Source: Ephemerocybe angulata (Eukaryota > Basidiomycota > Agaricomycetes > Agaricales > Psathyrellaceae). Taken from it: a stretch of DNA of 64,000 nucleotides. The stretch spans positions 806,001 to 870,000 of the forward strand of contig JAACJK010000111.1 of NCBI GenBank assembly GCA_013368325.1. Direction: 5' to 3'. The notes below the pieces were generated by a model. That model saw only the letters and a program-made list of their open reading frames with translations, made no database searches and had not been told where the DNA came from. Positions 34,231 to 45,724 of this stretch are shown here, piece by piece (position 1 is the first letter of the stretch; the number at the start of each line of letters is the position of its first letter). Position numbers and translations under genes: made by a program.

Positions 34231-36020
34231 ATGGCTCATGCCCAACCTGGTCCCATGATCTTGCCTGGAGCGCGGAATCTTGATGTCGACAGCATCGAAT
34301 ACAAGTCTGCAGGCCGCGACATCCATGGGCCCACTATCAACCTCACGATTGCATCTCCTCCAGAGATACTCGGTCGTAGCCTGTTTGAGGAAATTCGGTC
34401 CCTCTTGGGCCTTGTCTCAGCCCACAGTGGGTCCAACGCCAATGAGCAAAGTTCCGAGCATGCAGCAGGGCCACCAGGCGCGAGAGTCCCGGATCTGGCC
34501 AACGCCACCCCGCCCAGTACCTCCAATAGAGGGGCCGCAAGCGGCCCAGCTGAGAATACGCAAGGACTCCAAAGTTCAGAGAGTCTTCGTCCGATTGGCA
34601 GTACCAACAAGAATACCCATCCTCCAAGCGAACTTGACGATGCGGCAGATGAAGGCTTCAAAGCCGTGCGTGCTCTACTACTTTTGGTTTGGTGTCATGA
34701 CATGACTTTATCGTCTGCTCAGTCTTACACCTCAGAGCTAGACTCGCGACCTTTGGAAGGACTGACCACACCTCAAGTTTACGTGTACAGCATGCTGGGG
34801 TCCGGAAGAGGCTTGGCATGCTGGAAGCCTCACAATCAAGACTCTGCAGGATCACCCCATCGTCGAATATTTCCCTCGATATCACACTCCGAGAGTACGG
34901 TGGGATGGAGGGGTATCATTCCAGGGGATGTTGGAACGTACGACGCGGAAGGAGGGTTCCGCAAGATGTTCAATCTTTGGGAAGACGACGAAGCGATAAG
35001 AGGAATGGCGAGGGACATTTATCATAGGATATACAGTGCACCGGACGATGAAGTCAAGATTTCTGAAGGCGATTTTTGGAGGGGGGACACCGTGGCGCAA
35101 GGTGCTAGCGCAGAGGTCAATGATTCGGGTGACGGCGAGTGAGTCCTACTCTACCGGCCAGTCAAAGTTCCACCACTGAGGTCACCATGATTAGGGTGAT
35201 TGAGAGTTTTGAGTTCCAAGCGCACCCTGGTTCACGACAAGGCGCCCTCATCGCGCTCACCTCCGCTGCGGACCAACTGGAGCTGCTAGAGTTGGCCGGT
35301 CTTCACGACCATATTTGCTCCCATGCCTAGCTCCTCTACAAATACGCCAATGCAAGACGAAGGATCGGGTCGAACGAGTCACTATACTTCGTTACTGGTT
35401 GTATCAAAACCTCGGACTGGGCAATAGCTGCTTGGAGGGAGCCTATGGTTGTCCCAAACGATCGTCTCAAGCTTCTAAAGCGGATGAAGACCGAAAACTC
35501 AAGTGCAACGGCGAGCTCATACCGATGGACGCATCGAGGAACAGCAGAAGCTCGTGTGGGGAACTCAAGCCAACAAATCAAAGACCAGTGCCTCTTCTTA
35601 CAGGGCTACAAGCTTGATTTCTCGTCTGCCTTTCGAGCTCGAATGAAGCGCCATATCCTGCCGGTAAACGTGCTGCCGTCCCGGAAGCCGATGGGAGGAG
35701 GGGGAGGTGGCTCTGGTTTTGATGGACATAATTGCGACCCTCCCCCTGGTAATTCCCCTCCTGATACGTCCGGGTCTGGCAATGGGGGTGGGAGTGACAA
35801 GAACAACAGTTCAGGTCATTTTAGTAGTGGCGGCGGGGAGAGCAGTGGCTCAAATATGGAAGCGAGCGAGAACCTCTCAGCCCCCAGTCCAGTCGACGGA
35901 GTACAGCTCACATCATTCCCAGAAATCACTCGCCAAAATGTGAGGATTAATGTTCTACGCAAACTATCGAAGACTACTGACGTGCCATTCGGTCGAAGAC
36001 GTGCCATCCTAGCGATGTGA
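34231..36020 (+). pseudogene. Copy B of the GPMILPGA/'TGCIK' protein, interrupted by a stop
   Basis: Exons 34231-34665, 34723-35138 and 35195-36020 (introns of 57 and 56 nt) correspond to the first three exons of copy A at 24599. Shared blocks are GPMILPGA...GPTINL, QVYVYSMLGSGRGLACWKP, PGDVGTYDAEGGFRKMFN, then ARRRIGSNESLYFVTGCIKT, YRWTHRGTAEAR and CLFLQGYKLDFSSAFR. In exon 3 a TAG at 35328-35330 falls exactly where copy A has Glu (copy A NICANAELLY, copy B HICSHA-stop-LLY). Read-through would give 558 residues; the stop would leave 328, losing the TGCIK block. The 3' part ends in a Gly/Ser-rich linker and a short unique tail, with no MIT-like region. A hidden intron ending at that TAG (…CCTAG) cannot be excluded. 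Confidence 0.65.
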
Positions 36021-36605
36021 TAACGGACTACATTCTACAAGTATATAAGGAAGTCGTAAGCCACCAGGCTTAAAGTACGTACCTTTACATGCACCGTACG
36101 TATAGGTCGGGTTTCATGGTTCGAGGACGGGTACTCGGGTATTCAAACATACCCTACCGCACCCTGTCACGGTGAGCAAGTTTCGGGCAGTGAGCCACGG
36201 GGTAGCGTTCTCAAATTCTTATCCTAGTCATACTATAAGACTTATGTATCATTTATTGAAGTATATTTCAGGTATTTCCCGCCCCCAATTCCCCATACAT
36301 CCGTGCTCCCGCCCCCAGTTCCCCAACGCCCCTGTTCACCCTCCCTTCCACCCTGGGACTTGATTCCCACCCTTCAAACCCTATCCCGCGGCTCTACATT
36401 GGGCCTCTCCGTCGGGGAGAGGCGGGCGTTTCATCCCCATCGCAGTACTCGGCGCCTTGCCTCATCAGACCACTATGGGAGGAGGGAAAAGTTTGACGGC
36501 ACTATAGGCCCCGCACAACACAGATATGAATATAAACTGGAGGCGCTAGTACAATCTTACTCCCAGAAATACTTCACATTCCCCCCCAACATTACTATTT
36601 ACACA
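36021..36605. other. Intergenic/promoter region of the small secreted protein
   Basis: No gene seen; a C-rich tract and a TATAAA element precede the next gene. Confidence 0.4.
36531..36536 (+). promoter_or_regulatory. TATA box candidate for the small secreted protein
   Basis: TATAAA lies 75 bases before the ATG at 36606. Confidence 0.5.
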
Positions 36606-37080
36606 ATGCGATTGTCGCTCCCCACCCTCCTGACTGTCGCCATCTCTCTGGTGTCGATCGTCAATGCCCATCAGGATGTACGTCCAACCCCCGAGTGAAG
36701 CTGGCTGGCTCTGAGCGCTGATTTTGAACAACGTATCTGTGTAGCACACCCTTGATGCTAGGGACTACGTCGACGATCTCATCGCGCGCAAAGAGTCATA
36801 CGCATACGATGCTCTGGAGCGTCGTGAGCTCTTCGCCGACATCTCAACCCGTGAGCTCCTCAACGCGCTGTCCGACCACCTTGTAAAGCGTGAAAAACGA
36901 TGGGACTACATCTGCGAACATTGCGGAAATAAATATCTTGGCAGGGTACGTCCTTAAAACTAAAACCATGAGTCAGAATGGCGAACTGACGGAAATTGAT
37001 ACTAGCATTCTGCAGGCCAGACAACATGTACCGTGGGCCCAGGCGGGAAGCATAAGGTCGACCTAAAGAGGACTCTGTAA
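36606..37080 (+). CDS. Small secreted Cys-containing peptide precursor
   Basis: Exons 36606-36677, 36745-36945 and 37006-37080 (introns of 67 and 60 nt) give 115 residues. A signal peptide (LPTLLTVAISLVSIVNA) ends the first exon. A charged propeptide follows, with several dibasic sites (ERRE, VKRE, EKRW). The last of these would release a C-terminal peptide of 39 residues starting WDYICEHCGNKYLG and containing a C-x2-C-x7-H-x6-C arrangement. That spacing resembles a small zinc-binding knuckle, or the Cys could form a disulphide. Kex2-type processing is an inference from the KR sites. I do not recognise the family. The gene is convergent with the SnoaL-like gene. Confidence 0.75.
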
Positions 37081-37687
37081 GACAACGAAACCGTGTGGGC
37101 GCAGACTGCCGTGCACACGTTCCGAGTTCGAAGGGGGGTAGGAACAATCCCCGGGACCCGGACGAAGAGAGAAAGAAAGAAAGTGGTCGATTGGGGGACG
37201 GATGGGAGGACGAGCTCGGGGGAGGAGAGAACTGACAAAACTGTAGCTACACAATGTCCTTATATACATACGGATCGATTCTAAATGTTGGAAAAGTATC
37301 GACGAGGGATCCCACAAAGTTCGTCAGATTGCGGTGAGTGTTATCCTGGGTTGGCCTTGGCTTCGGCACCAAATGGGACCAGTCTCAGTGAGGAATCTGG
37401 TTCATACGTCTCCGTAGTGTCAACCTGAAAGTGGTTTCACTATGAATGGGATCTTAAACCACCTCCCTTGATCAGGGATCCCAAGATGATCACTGATCGA
37501 TCTTTAGCGCCCAGACTCTTTGTAAGCGCCCATACACATGTCCAGGTGTAAATGCTGTTAAAAGGCTGTCCACGACCATGATTCGGCTCAAGTCCCTCAG
37601 ATCTCTAAGAATTAATAGGCCGTGTGTACATCGAAGTTTCTTGAAGTCACCACCCAGTATACATCTCCCAGTCAAACTCCAATACAT
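37081..37687. other. Intergenic between convergent genes
   Basis: No gene seen. Confidence 0.4.
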
Positions 37688-38263
37688 CTAGAAAAACGCG
37701 TGTGGGTTCGTCTCGTTCCCAGTGATCTTCTGCAGAATTTCCCAGTGCTCAACAAAGCACGTTCCCTGGAACCGTAAGATGTTCACTCCAGCAAAGTTCC
37801 CGTCCACACTCGCTTCACCAGGTGGGACGTTGACCTCGTAGCGCATGAACGCATAGCCGTCTCCCGTGTACGTCTTGAGCTTGGAGAAATTGACCTGATT
37901 CGCCTTGAAGAAAGGCACCAGATAGTTGAGGGTGACCTGACGTCCATCTCCGGGATAGGATGGAGCGTGTTGGATGTAGTCTCTACATAAGAGTACGTAC
38001 GTGTCAGCGTTTGCTATCTAAAGAGGAGAACTTGAGTTGAGAGGGACTAACCCTGGGACATATGTGTCGAACGCAGTCTGCGGGTCCTTCTTATTCAATA
38101 TGAGGTCGGCGTACCCCGCAATGGCAGCATCTCGGCGCTCATTCAATCCTTTCCCTGATGCGTGAGGGTCGCAAACCTTCAGCTGTGCAGTAGGCGTTGC
38201 GCCGGTGCTGGCAGCGAGGATTAGGGCGGAGAGAACAGCGAAGGAGGAGATGAAGAAATGCAT
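37688..38263 (-). CDS. Secreted SnoaL-like (NTF2-fold) protein
   Basis: Exons 38263-38052 and 37982-37688 join across a 69-nt intron to give 168 residues. A signal peptide (FISSFAVLSALILAASTGA) precedes a small alpha/beta domain. The run GYADLILNKKDPQTAFDTYV, then YIQHAPSYPGDG, YTGDGYAFMRYEV and the C-terminal VEHWEILQKI are typical of fungal secreted SnoaL-like proteins. SnoaL itself closes polyketide rings; most fungal secreted relatives have no known reaction. One Cys pair (VCDPH, GTCFVEHW) could be a disulphide. Confidence 0.8.
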
Positions 38264-38308
38264 GTCTAAATGACTTGAGCGATGCCTTTCCAGTGAGTAG
38301 CATACCGC

Positions 38309-38315
38309 CTTTATA
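38309..38315 (-). promoter_or_regulatory. TATA box candidate for the SnoaL-like gene
   Basis: TATAAAG on the minus strand, about 46 bases before the ATG at 38263. Confidence 0.5.
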
Positions 38316-38972
38316 CATCTCTAGCCTTCTCCTTGTGGTAGGAGAAGAGTCCGTGCCGGAGGAACTCCGAGGACTGGCAGCACCAGAAGGTATTTTTGCA
38401 TGCTCCCCGTTCATCTGAGAGCTATGAATTTCACTCCTTAGTCCTAATTTTGTTCCAGTTCCACAAGGTTTATTTCTGGAGGCATGTCAATCCTGTGTGT
38501 GCTTGGCCTGCGAGCAGCGAGCCGCAAAGCATCCAAAGACGCTTCATCATCACCCAGGCGGTCCACCTCGTTCCAGTCGATGTATATCATCAGTGTCTAT
38601 TTTCGTGAAGTCGCTCGGTCAATCATGGCTTACCTGTTACCCGTTCCCCGACCGGAATGGGTTATGCGGGAGGTAGGCTTGAATCCCGCTCACGCGCTGA
38701 CGTCGAAAGTGCTTCTCGGAATGGATCCACTGGCGAGAGCCGCACGCCTCAGTGATGCACGTCAATAAATGGCCGAGATTCAAGTTCACTGTGCACTTCA
38801 TGCACAGCAATAGTTAGATTCTTCTATGTATCGAGTCATTGCGAAACAAAGGGTAATAAGGAGAGGCATAAACGAAACTTCCAGGACGCACAACGCATTA
38901 AACATCAGTCATCACCCAGAACAAGCAGTCCATGATACACCCCAACTACGCTGACAAACCGCCCATCCGCAC
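38316..38972. other. Intergenic
   Basis: No supported gene between the SnoaL-like promoter and the anoctamin 3' end. Confidence 0.4.
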
Positions 38973-41522
38973 TCAAGCCTCCTTCAACATCCTCTGAATC
39001 TCGTCAGCGCCCTCATCATGATCCCAAAACAACGCCACAAGATCCGTCTCGCCACCCACAGCTCTCTTCGCCTGCTGCTTCTTCACCTCCGCCTTTACAT
39101 TCCGCTCAAAGTCGCCCTCATCCTCGCCCTCCAAAACGCCCTTGCCGCCCTTCAAGAACCTCTCCTTCACGATCAAATCCTCCCGCTCCCTCTCCCGGAC
39201 CTCATCGCTGCCCTTCCACCAGATCTTCTCCACCACATGCCTGATTAGCGCCCTAACCACGATATACACGTGCGACGCGACGAGCGCAACCAATGCCGCC
39301 TTCACCAGCAAGTCCTTCGTCGCACCGAACGTGGCATCAGACGTCCCATCCACACCCCACGTTGCCTCGGGGTTCGCGTCGTCCGCCTCGACCCCATTTC
39401 CAGAAGCAGAAACAAGGTGCTCAGAGGTCATCAAAGATACACGCGCCGCATGAGTGGAAATCCCCTCCTGGGTGAGCGTTGTAGCGTTGAACACAGTGTT
39501 GAGGAAGCTATTGAAGGGGATGACGGAGCGCGCTAGACACAAGACTTTCGTGAATCCAGTAGGCGAGAAGAGGTACACCAGGGCGGAGTTGGTGAGTGCG
39601 CTGAGCCAGGTGAGGATCGTCAGCGCTTCGAGCCAAGGCCCGATAGTATCCGTCCGAACGGGCACTGGACGGCGATGGTGCACAGTGATCTTGAAAGCGT
39701 CAGACCGGAGTTCAACGATATTATTAATGAGGGCCATGACTGTACTACGGTTAGCTAAAAACCGCCTCGGAAATTAAAGGAGGACATACCTCCTGCTAGT
39801 GGCCAAATTGTAGACCACAAAGCCACGTGTCCGAATTGCACGACCATCTCGTTGTAGTCTGCAAAGAGGTCGTACTCCGGGAGCTTGAACTCGGTCCTGA
39901 CCCTCTCTAAATAGATTCGCTCCTCCAAACCTCCCTTTTCCTGTTCATCTTCAAAGACGACCTTCTTCTTCAGTCCATCCGGGCTTGAATTAAGGCTACG
40001 GCTCCCATTCGAGGCCTTCTTCGTCCTGAAGCTCTCAACAGCACGTAGCACGAACGGCAGCCCAACTTCCGTGAATGTACCAATGATTTGGTTCGTTACT
40101 GTCATCGCAAACATCTGGTCCCTTAGCCTTCCCGGGTTCAACTTCTTTCTTGCGCTTCCCGTGTCCACGTCCCAGACACCGACATGCGTTACCACCCTGT
40201 GCTTCAGCCATCGTTGCTGCACGAAGTTCATAAGACCCTCTCCAAATGGCACGTAAACAAACGCCGACAGCGCAAGACCCGAATAGGACACCAGGGCACC
40301 CAGCGCGAAGGTCTTCAGCGTCAAGGACGCGGCGTACGTTGACTGGTGCGAGTGGTTCTCCCATTTCGTCAAGAGAACGGCAAGGTAGTTGTAGACGGCC
40401 AAGAAGCGCGGGACAAGGAGGATGAACAGGATGGTGGGCGAGAACGCGACGATGGACTTGCCCGGGCCTTCGTACAGGTGGGTGATGAAGGCTTCGAATA
40501 CGAACATTGCCGTAAGAAGGCTGGTGAGAAGGAATCCAAACAAGCCAATGACGGGGAGGGTGAGGAGGATGCGGATTTCGCGCTGGTACCAGGGCATGTT
40601 GGGGGTGTACTGGGCCCGTCGGCGTTCGACGCGGAAGGCATTGCGGGTTCCGAAGCGCAGGGCCAGTATGCGTTCGTGCACCCTCCACCATTCGACGAAG
40701 ACGGTGCACCAGATGGCGACGAGGACCGAGTACGCGGGGTGGTACGGCCCGAGGAAGAAGTGGGCGAAGACTCCAAGGGCTGCGGGAAAGGCGAGGAACA
40801 TCGTGTATGACGACAGGAAGGCGAAATAGTACGCGACGGCTTCGCCAAATTGCTCTCTGATCTTGTCGAGTTGGACGGAGGCGATGTTGCGAAGTGTCCA
40901 GACTTTGACCCATTGCTCGTTGAAGTCTCTGTTGTGCAGAGGGGCTATGGATTCGACGAGGTCCCATTCTGCGGCGTCTGGTGAGATTCCGAGGCCGCCG
41001 TCGGCTGGGGTAGACGAGATGTAGGCATGGACGAGGCGGATGCGGTCGGAGGGGGACAGAGGCTCCAATCCAGCACTTGAAGTCGCGACGGGCGATACTG
41101 GAAGGCCTGAAAGGAAGTCCGAGCGTCTAGTGAAGAGTTAGTTAGAGTAGTCCAAACCCGTGCAAGCCAATTCCAACACGGGTAATTAACACGCCTCATG
41201 GCTGCTCCCCAATCCCCAGCAGGTCGTTCCAGCGACTAGAAGGGCCCAACTCCCCGTCCTTCTATACAAAAAACACATATCGGACTTACCGTTCTCTGAC
41301 AACTAAGTTCTTCAGTACTTCATCCGGGCATGTCACAAAGACGAGCAAGTGGCCCAACGACTCTCCCCTCCTCCCTACTGCCTTCAATCCTGCATAGGTC
41401 AACGCTTCAATGAGGCGATTGTACTGTTTCTCGGCCTTTCTGCCTTCTTCTCTGCGCGTTCTCGTCGTCTTCGTCTTGCTTACCCGGAACGCGATAACGA
41501 GGTCGACGTCGGGTGCGAACAT
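38973..41522 (-). CDS. Anoctamin/TMEM16 family protein (Ist2-like)
   Basis: Exons 41522-41290, 41126-39790 and 39739-38973 fit in phase and give about 778 residues. The cytosolic N-terminal domain (MFAPDVDLVIAFRV, ending DEVLKNLVVRER) leads into a channel/scramblase core with about ten hydrophobic segments, for example YYFAFLSSYTMFLAFPAAL, LTLPVIGLFGFLLTSLLTAM and PTILFILLVPRFLAVYNYLA. Across the second intron it reads WPLAG/VMALINNIVELRSDAFK, the family hallmark ALINNxxExRxDxxK, which includes calcium-site Glu and Asp residues in characterised members. The C-terminus is charged (FERNVKAEVKKQQAKR). Fungal members are lipid scramblases or ER-plasma-membrane tethers. Which role applies cannot be told here, and there is no long yeast-Ist2-type C-terminal tether. 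Confidence 0.9.
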
Positions 41523-43208
41523 GATGGGCGTAGGGTCTGGCAAGTCCAGCCAGTCGATAAGAGTCTCGAGCCAGGTGTAGGTGGGAGTATCAATGCCACG
41601 ATGGGCTGAAGAGGGAGAGCGAGATCGTGGACGCAGCGTGGTCACTGGAGCAGCAAGAGGCGTAACTGATGACGACAACGAGCACACGCACCGTGTCGCT
41701 CGGCTGCAATTGATGCCCATCACCGGATGCAGGCTACATGTAATAGTATCGACCGCGATTGGCGCTTCAAGCTTCAAGGCTCCTCGAGATCTGAAAGAAT
41801 GTGAAGGGGAAGATACCATTAAGCAACAAGACAAATCTCGTTTCAGACACAAATTTCTGAAAGAATCTGGATCTGTTCCTTCGACACGCTCTCCCTCAAG
41901 CAGTGAAGACTCAGAAGGGGGACAAGAAAATGATGATCACTTCAAGGGTAAGATAATCCTGGCTTGACAGAACTTTTATCTGGCCTTTTATGAGCTTTAC
42001 TATGTCAGCACTCAAGGGCAGGGCTCAGATAAGTAGAGGGCCTTACGATCTCTTGTCGGAAACGCCTTCAGCGGAGGGCCCGGCAATGCATCTAAGAAAT
42101 CAAGAGATAGTCCTATTTGAATCGGACTCGATGGAATTTATTATTCAGATTTAACGAGACATGAGGAGCTTTTGGATTTGAAGACGGGCTTACGAGTGTG
42201 TGCGCTTGCAACACCGACGGTCTGAACCATCGGTGCGTGGTTTCTAGAATGGCAGGCTAATATTAGTGCCACCGCGCCTGTTAGTGAATAGATAGAAGGT
42301 AGAGGTTCTGAGAGAAGATACCATCTTACGGATCCTCGAGCAGCTTATTTACACTGCATACATCGACCTTGCAACCGGAGAGGGCGACAAGTCTGAGAGA
42401 GGGTGCTGCGTTTAAAGACGATCGGGAGGCAGCTATCAAGCTTCATTGGTAGGATGTGAATCTCATGCTCGTCTAGTGCCCAGGAGTCTCCCTCTCAGGC
42501 ACTTGGGAAGAAAAGTCAGCTTGCGCCTCCGGAAAGGAGACTCGCACACAGAGACACCACACCTTCCAACCAGTCTTATGCCAGTCTTGAACCGTCCTCC
42601 TCGAGAAAAGCTCGAGAAAGGATGAATCGAGGGTAATATTGGAAGGGTGTATCAGCTAAGGCGCATATATGGTGGTATTCTGGGGCGATGAGATAGAGGT
42701 CGGGAAGGAAGAGGAGAATGGACCTTAGGACTTGAGAGGCGGAGACCCAATTGTGCATCAATTGCGGCAATGGCCGAGCAGGATCGGGCGCTTGAGGGCG
42801 CGGAATGGGCGTTTAAGCCGGGGACGTTCCTGAAATTGGATACCATGAGGCCACTGTATCCTGTCGAATGTCTGATTCCAATATCGCCACGAATCGAATA
42901 GTCAACACCCTTGGAGTCAGGGGCCATCCAATTCTCATCCAAGATGACAGTACTTATTTCGTGGAGACCCCACAATGTAATTGGCCTCATTACACATTCG
43001 CTGACTGATTGATACACCGATGACTCCAGGGAGCTCCAGGGACACGGGTAAATGAGGGGTTTTGTGGACATGGTGGAAACGACCCGAACACTTTTGATTG
43101 GCTCCGCACATTTGCCTCACACAGCCACGACTGAGGCATTTCTTGGACCATCCTCCGCGTGCAGACACCACATGTTCCACAAATAAGGGGTAAACAAAGC
43201 TGAAAGTC
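41523..43208. other. Large intergenic region between divergent genes
   Basis: Up to 41850 the minus-strand frame stays open upstream of the anoctamin start, so a longer N-terminus is possible. From 41.9 to 43.2 kb I see no gene. Confidence 0.4.
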
Positions 43209-43216
43209 TATATAAG
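43209..43216 (+). promoter_or_regulatory. TATA box of the metallothionein gene
   Basis: TATATAAG lies 102 bases before the ATG at 43311. An AGGGG element (stress-response-like) lies about 20-25 bases upstream of it. Confidence 0.6.
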
Positions 43217-43310
43217 CCCCCAGGTCCGTCTCTGGGGGATCCTCAGAATCTTTTCACACAACCATCCAGCACATAGCATCTACAACCTTCATCACAACAT
43301 CTTCATCGAT

Positions 43311-43679
43311 ATGGTACGCATTCGGTTTTGCACCTCGTTTCCCTAGCCCATGCTCATCAAGTTACGGTTCCAGGTTTCTCAAATCTTCACCACTCCTGTC
43401 TCCTACGCTTGCGGCAACGACAGCTGCTCTTGTGGACAGTCATGCAACTGCGGAAATACGTACGTCTCCTTTCCATTGCCCGCTTCAAATGAAGCTCGGA
43501 GCTCACTACTATCTTTACAGCTGCACTTGCGGACAACCTACGAACAAGTCGTCCAACTCAGGCTGCGGATCTAGCTCTTGCACTTGCTCCAAGTACGTTG
43601 GTTGCACCTTCTGCTCTTTAGTTTGAGGTTCTTACTCCGCTCCAGCTGCCAGTGCAAGGCTGGCGAGTGCAAGTGCTAA
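43311..43679 (+). CDS. Metallothionein
   Basis: Four tiny exons (43311-43313, 43374-43459, 43521-43592, 43646-43679) give 64 residues with 14 Cys. Cys lie in CxC and CGxxC patterns: CGNDSCSCGQSCNCG, CTCG, SGCGSSSCTC, NCQCKAGECKC. Two Cys-rich clusters are separated by a QPTNKSSNSG spacer. There are no aromatic residues within the clusters. Such proteins bind Cu(I), Zn or Cd through thiolates in the cytosol and buffer metals. The first exon is only the start codon, with an intron directly after ATG; the alternative would be an internal start, but no other ATG exists in the Cys-rich frame. The strong TATA box fits a highly inducible gene. Confidence 0.88.
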
Positions 43680-43898
43680 ATGCCGCACATCTTGCCCTAA
43701 GATCTTTGTACAAATATAATCCATGTAGTCCAGCCATAATAAACTCGTTCAGACCCAGCGATGTTTGTTCAATGAACCTAAATACGAGAAACAAGGTAAT
43801 ATTCCATAAAGATAGTTGAGAAACTGGCCAAACTTGAACCCCCCATCTACTCTCCTTCGTAGTTGCACATGTACATGTGTCGTTCAAAAAGGTAAGGC

Positions 43899-45649
43899 TC
43901 AAGCTGCAGGGGTGATAACAGAGCGCTGGATGCGTGAAGGAATGGACCTCGGGGTCGCAGCCGGCGCGACGCCAGTAGTAGAGATGGCCGTGCAGTCTGG
44001 GACCATGGTCGCCTGACCAGGTCCATTCTGGATCGGGTTGCATCCGGGGAGGGCCGGAATGAACTCTATCGCGGGGTTAGCACATCACACCATCTGGACG
44101 CCCGTGCGGCGTATAGTATTGCAACTCACCTCCTTCCACTGTCTCGTCAACCTGAGATGCCTGGACGCACTTATTGATCTCCTCGTCGTTGAGGATGGTA
44201 AGTTCCGGACACGCCTCGGGCCATCCGAACCCGTCGTAGCAGTTGTCCATCGCACGTTGGAGGGAGTCACCTTCCCATCCAAAGACGTAGTCACCGTGTT
44301 GTCCATACCCGGTACTATTGGTCGGGTAGTCAGCGCACTCGTTTAGAAGTAGATAAGAGGTGTACTCACGGATCTCCTTGGCTGAGGACAAGCGGCTGAC
44401 TTCCATCGGTCGGCCACATATCTTTGAAAGGCCTGGTATCCCAGTAGGTCTCGTAGAAGAGGAGTGGCAGTCGGACTGGGTGACTGGCGGGGCATGTACC
44501 GTCCATCAAGATGATGCCAATATTGGGGTTGACCTTACCCTCATGGAAGGCGACGTGAGACTACATCGGGAATGTGATCAGAGGCGGGACTCGGGTTGGA
44601 GGAGTAATACGGAGGACTGACAGAGTGGTTGGGCGTATCGAGGTTCTTTCCATCCCAGCACCTGTATCAACCGCATCCGTCAGGAAGGAGTTCATTGGCC
44701 TTGATTAACGTCATCGAAACTCACGATGGGAAGAAGATGTTTGCACGAATCCCACCAGGGCAGAACTTGTTCGGCAAAGCCACAGTATCATAAGCACCAG
44801 CGCCAGGAGGGGACGAGTTGGATGGATCGAAGAACCCTTCAGTCTCCCAACACCTGAACGAGAGAGCCCAAGCTTCGGCACTCGTAGGGTCAACAGCTTT
44901 CCTGGACCTCAACATGGGATTACCGGTAATCATCCGGAAACCCTTCAAGGAGAAATTAACATTAACCAAGATGAATTTGTCGCACATGAGTAGGAACCGA
45001 CCTTCGGGAATGCAGTGACCTTTTCGTTAGTCGGGGGCTGGATGTAGTAGATTGTCATGCCGCCCTTAGGGTCACCAGTGTAATGGTTCGCGGCTTGGGG
45101 TACCTGGTGGCGACGCAGGTATGGTCAGTGCACCGACCAGGTTGACATGCACCTCCTCAACACTCACTCGAAGATAAGTGCCGTTTGGGTGCTTGAAGTA
45201 CATGACGGCCGTCCAGTAATTGGAGAAATCTTCCTTGAAGCGGCAAGTGGTGCAGGTAGACAGCTCGGGTAAGTCGTTGTCAATGTGCATGGTGAGATTG
45301 AATCTGCAGTACGCAAGTTATCAGTCAGGTTCAGCAGGCGCTAGTACTCGAGTAGTGCAACTCACGCATTCTACAGGAAAACAGGCCGTCTAAGTTAGAG
45401 GCTTTAGATAGTCGTACAGAAACTCACGCCGCCAATGATCTGGTGGAGATGGGGAGACACTTGTCCAGGTGTAACCAAGCTAAGCCCTCAAATGTTAGTT
45501 TCGTCTGCACATAAACGAAGGATGGAACTCGCATACGGGTCGAATCGCTCCGTCACGAGCTGAGAACACCCAAACCTGATCATGGCGTGCGCCTGCCAAG
45601 GAAAAGACAGGCCAACAGCCACAAGCGTCGAAAGTTGCTTCCAGTTCAT
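43899..45649 (-). CDS. Secreted DUF1996 protein (copy 1 of 3)
   Basis: A multi-exon minus-strand gene. It starts [20 protein letters not shown] (signal peptide) and runs through the DUF1996 core: [93 protein letters not shown] and [18 protein letters not shown]. It ends with a short Cys-containing tail ([10 protein letters not shown]). The domain (PF09362 as I recall) is found in fungal secreted proteins, sometimes with WSC domains; its biochemical role is not established. Conserved Cys suggest disulphides, and invariant His/Asp/Trp residues suggest a binding or catalytic site. About 400 residues. Confidence 0.88.
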
Positions 45650-45718
45650 GATGCGAGTGCAAGGTCGCCGTTAGCTGCAGGAACGCGGCGGAGACTGACA
45701 ACGCCACAGATATTGGCG

Positions 45719-45724
45719 TTTATA
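45719..45724 (-). promoter_or_regulatory. TATA box candidate for DUF1996 copy 1
   Basis: TATAAA on the minus strand, about 70 bases before the ATG at 45649. Confidence 0.5.

Noticed and set aside
40035..40967. 310-residue minus-strand frame rich in Arg, Pro and His
   Set aside because: Out-of-frame shadow of the anoctamin core; no domain and typical shadow composition.
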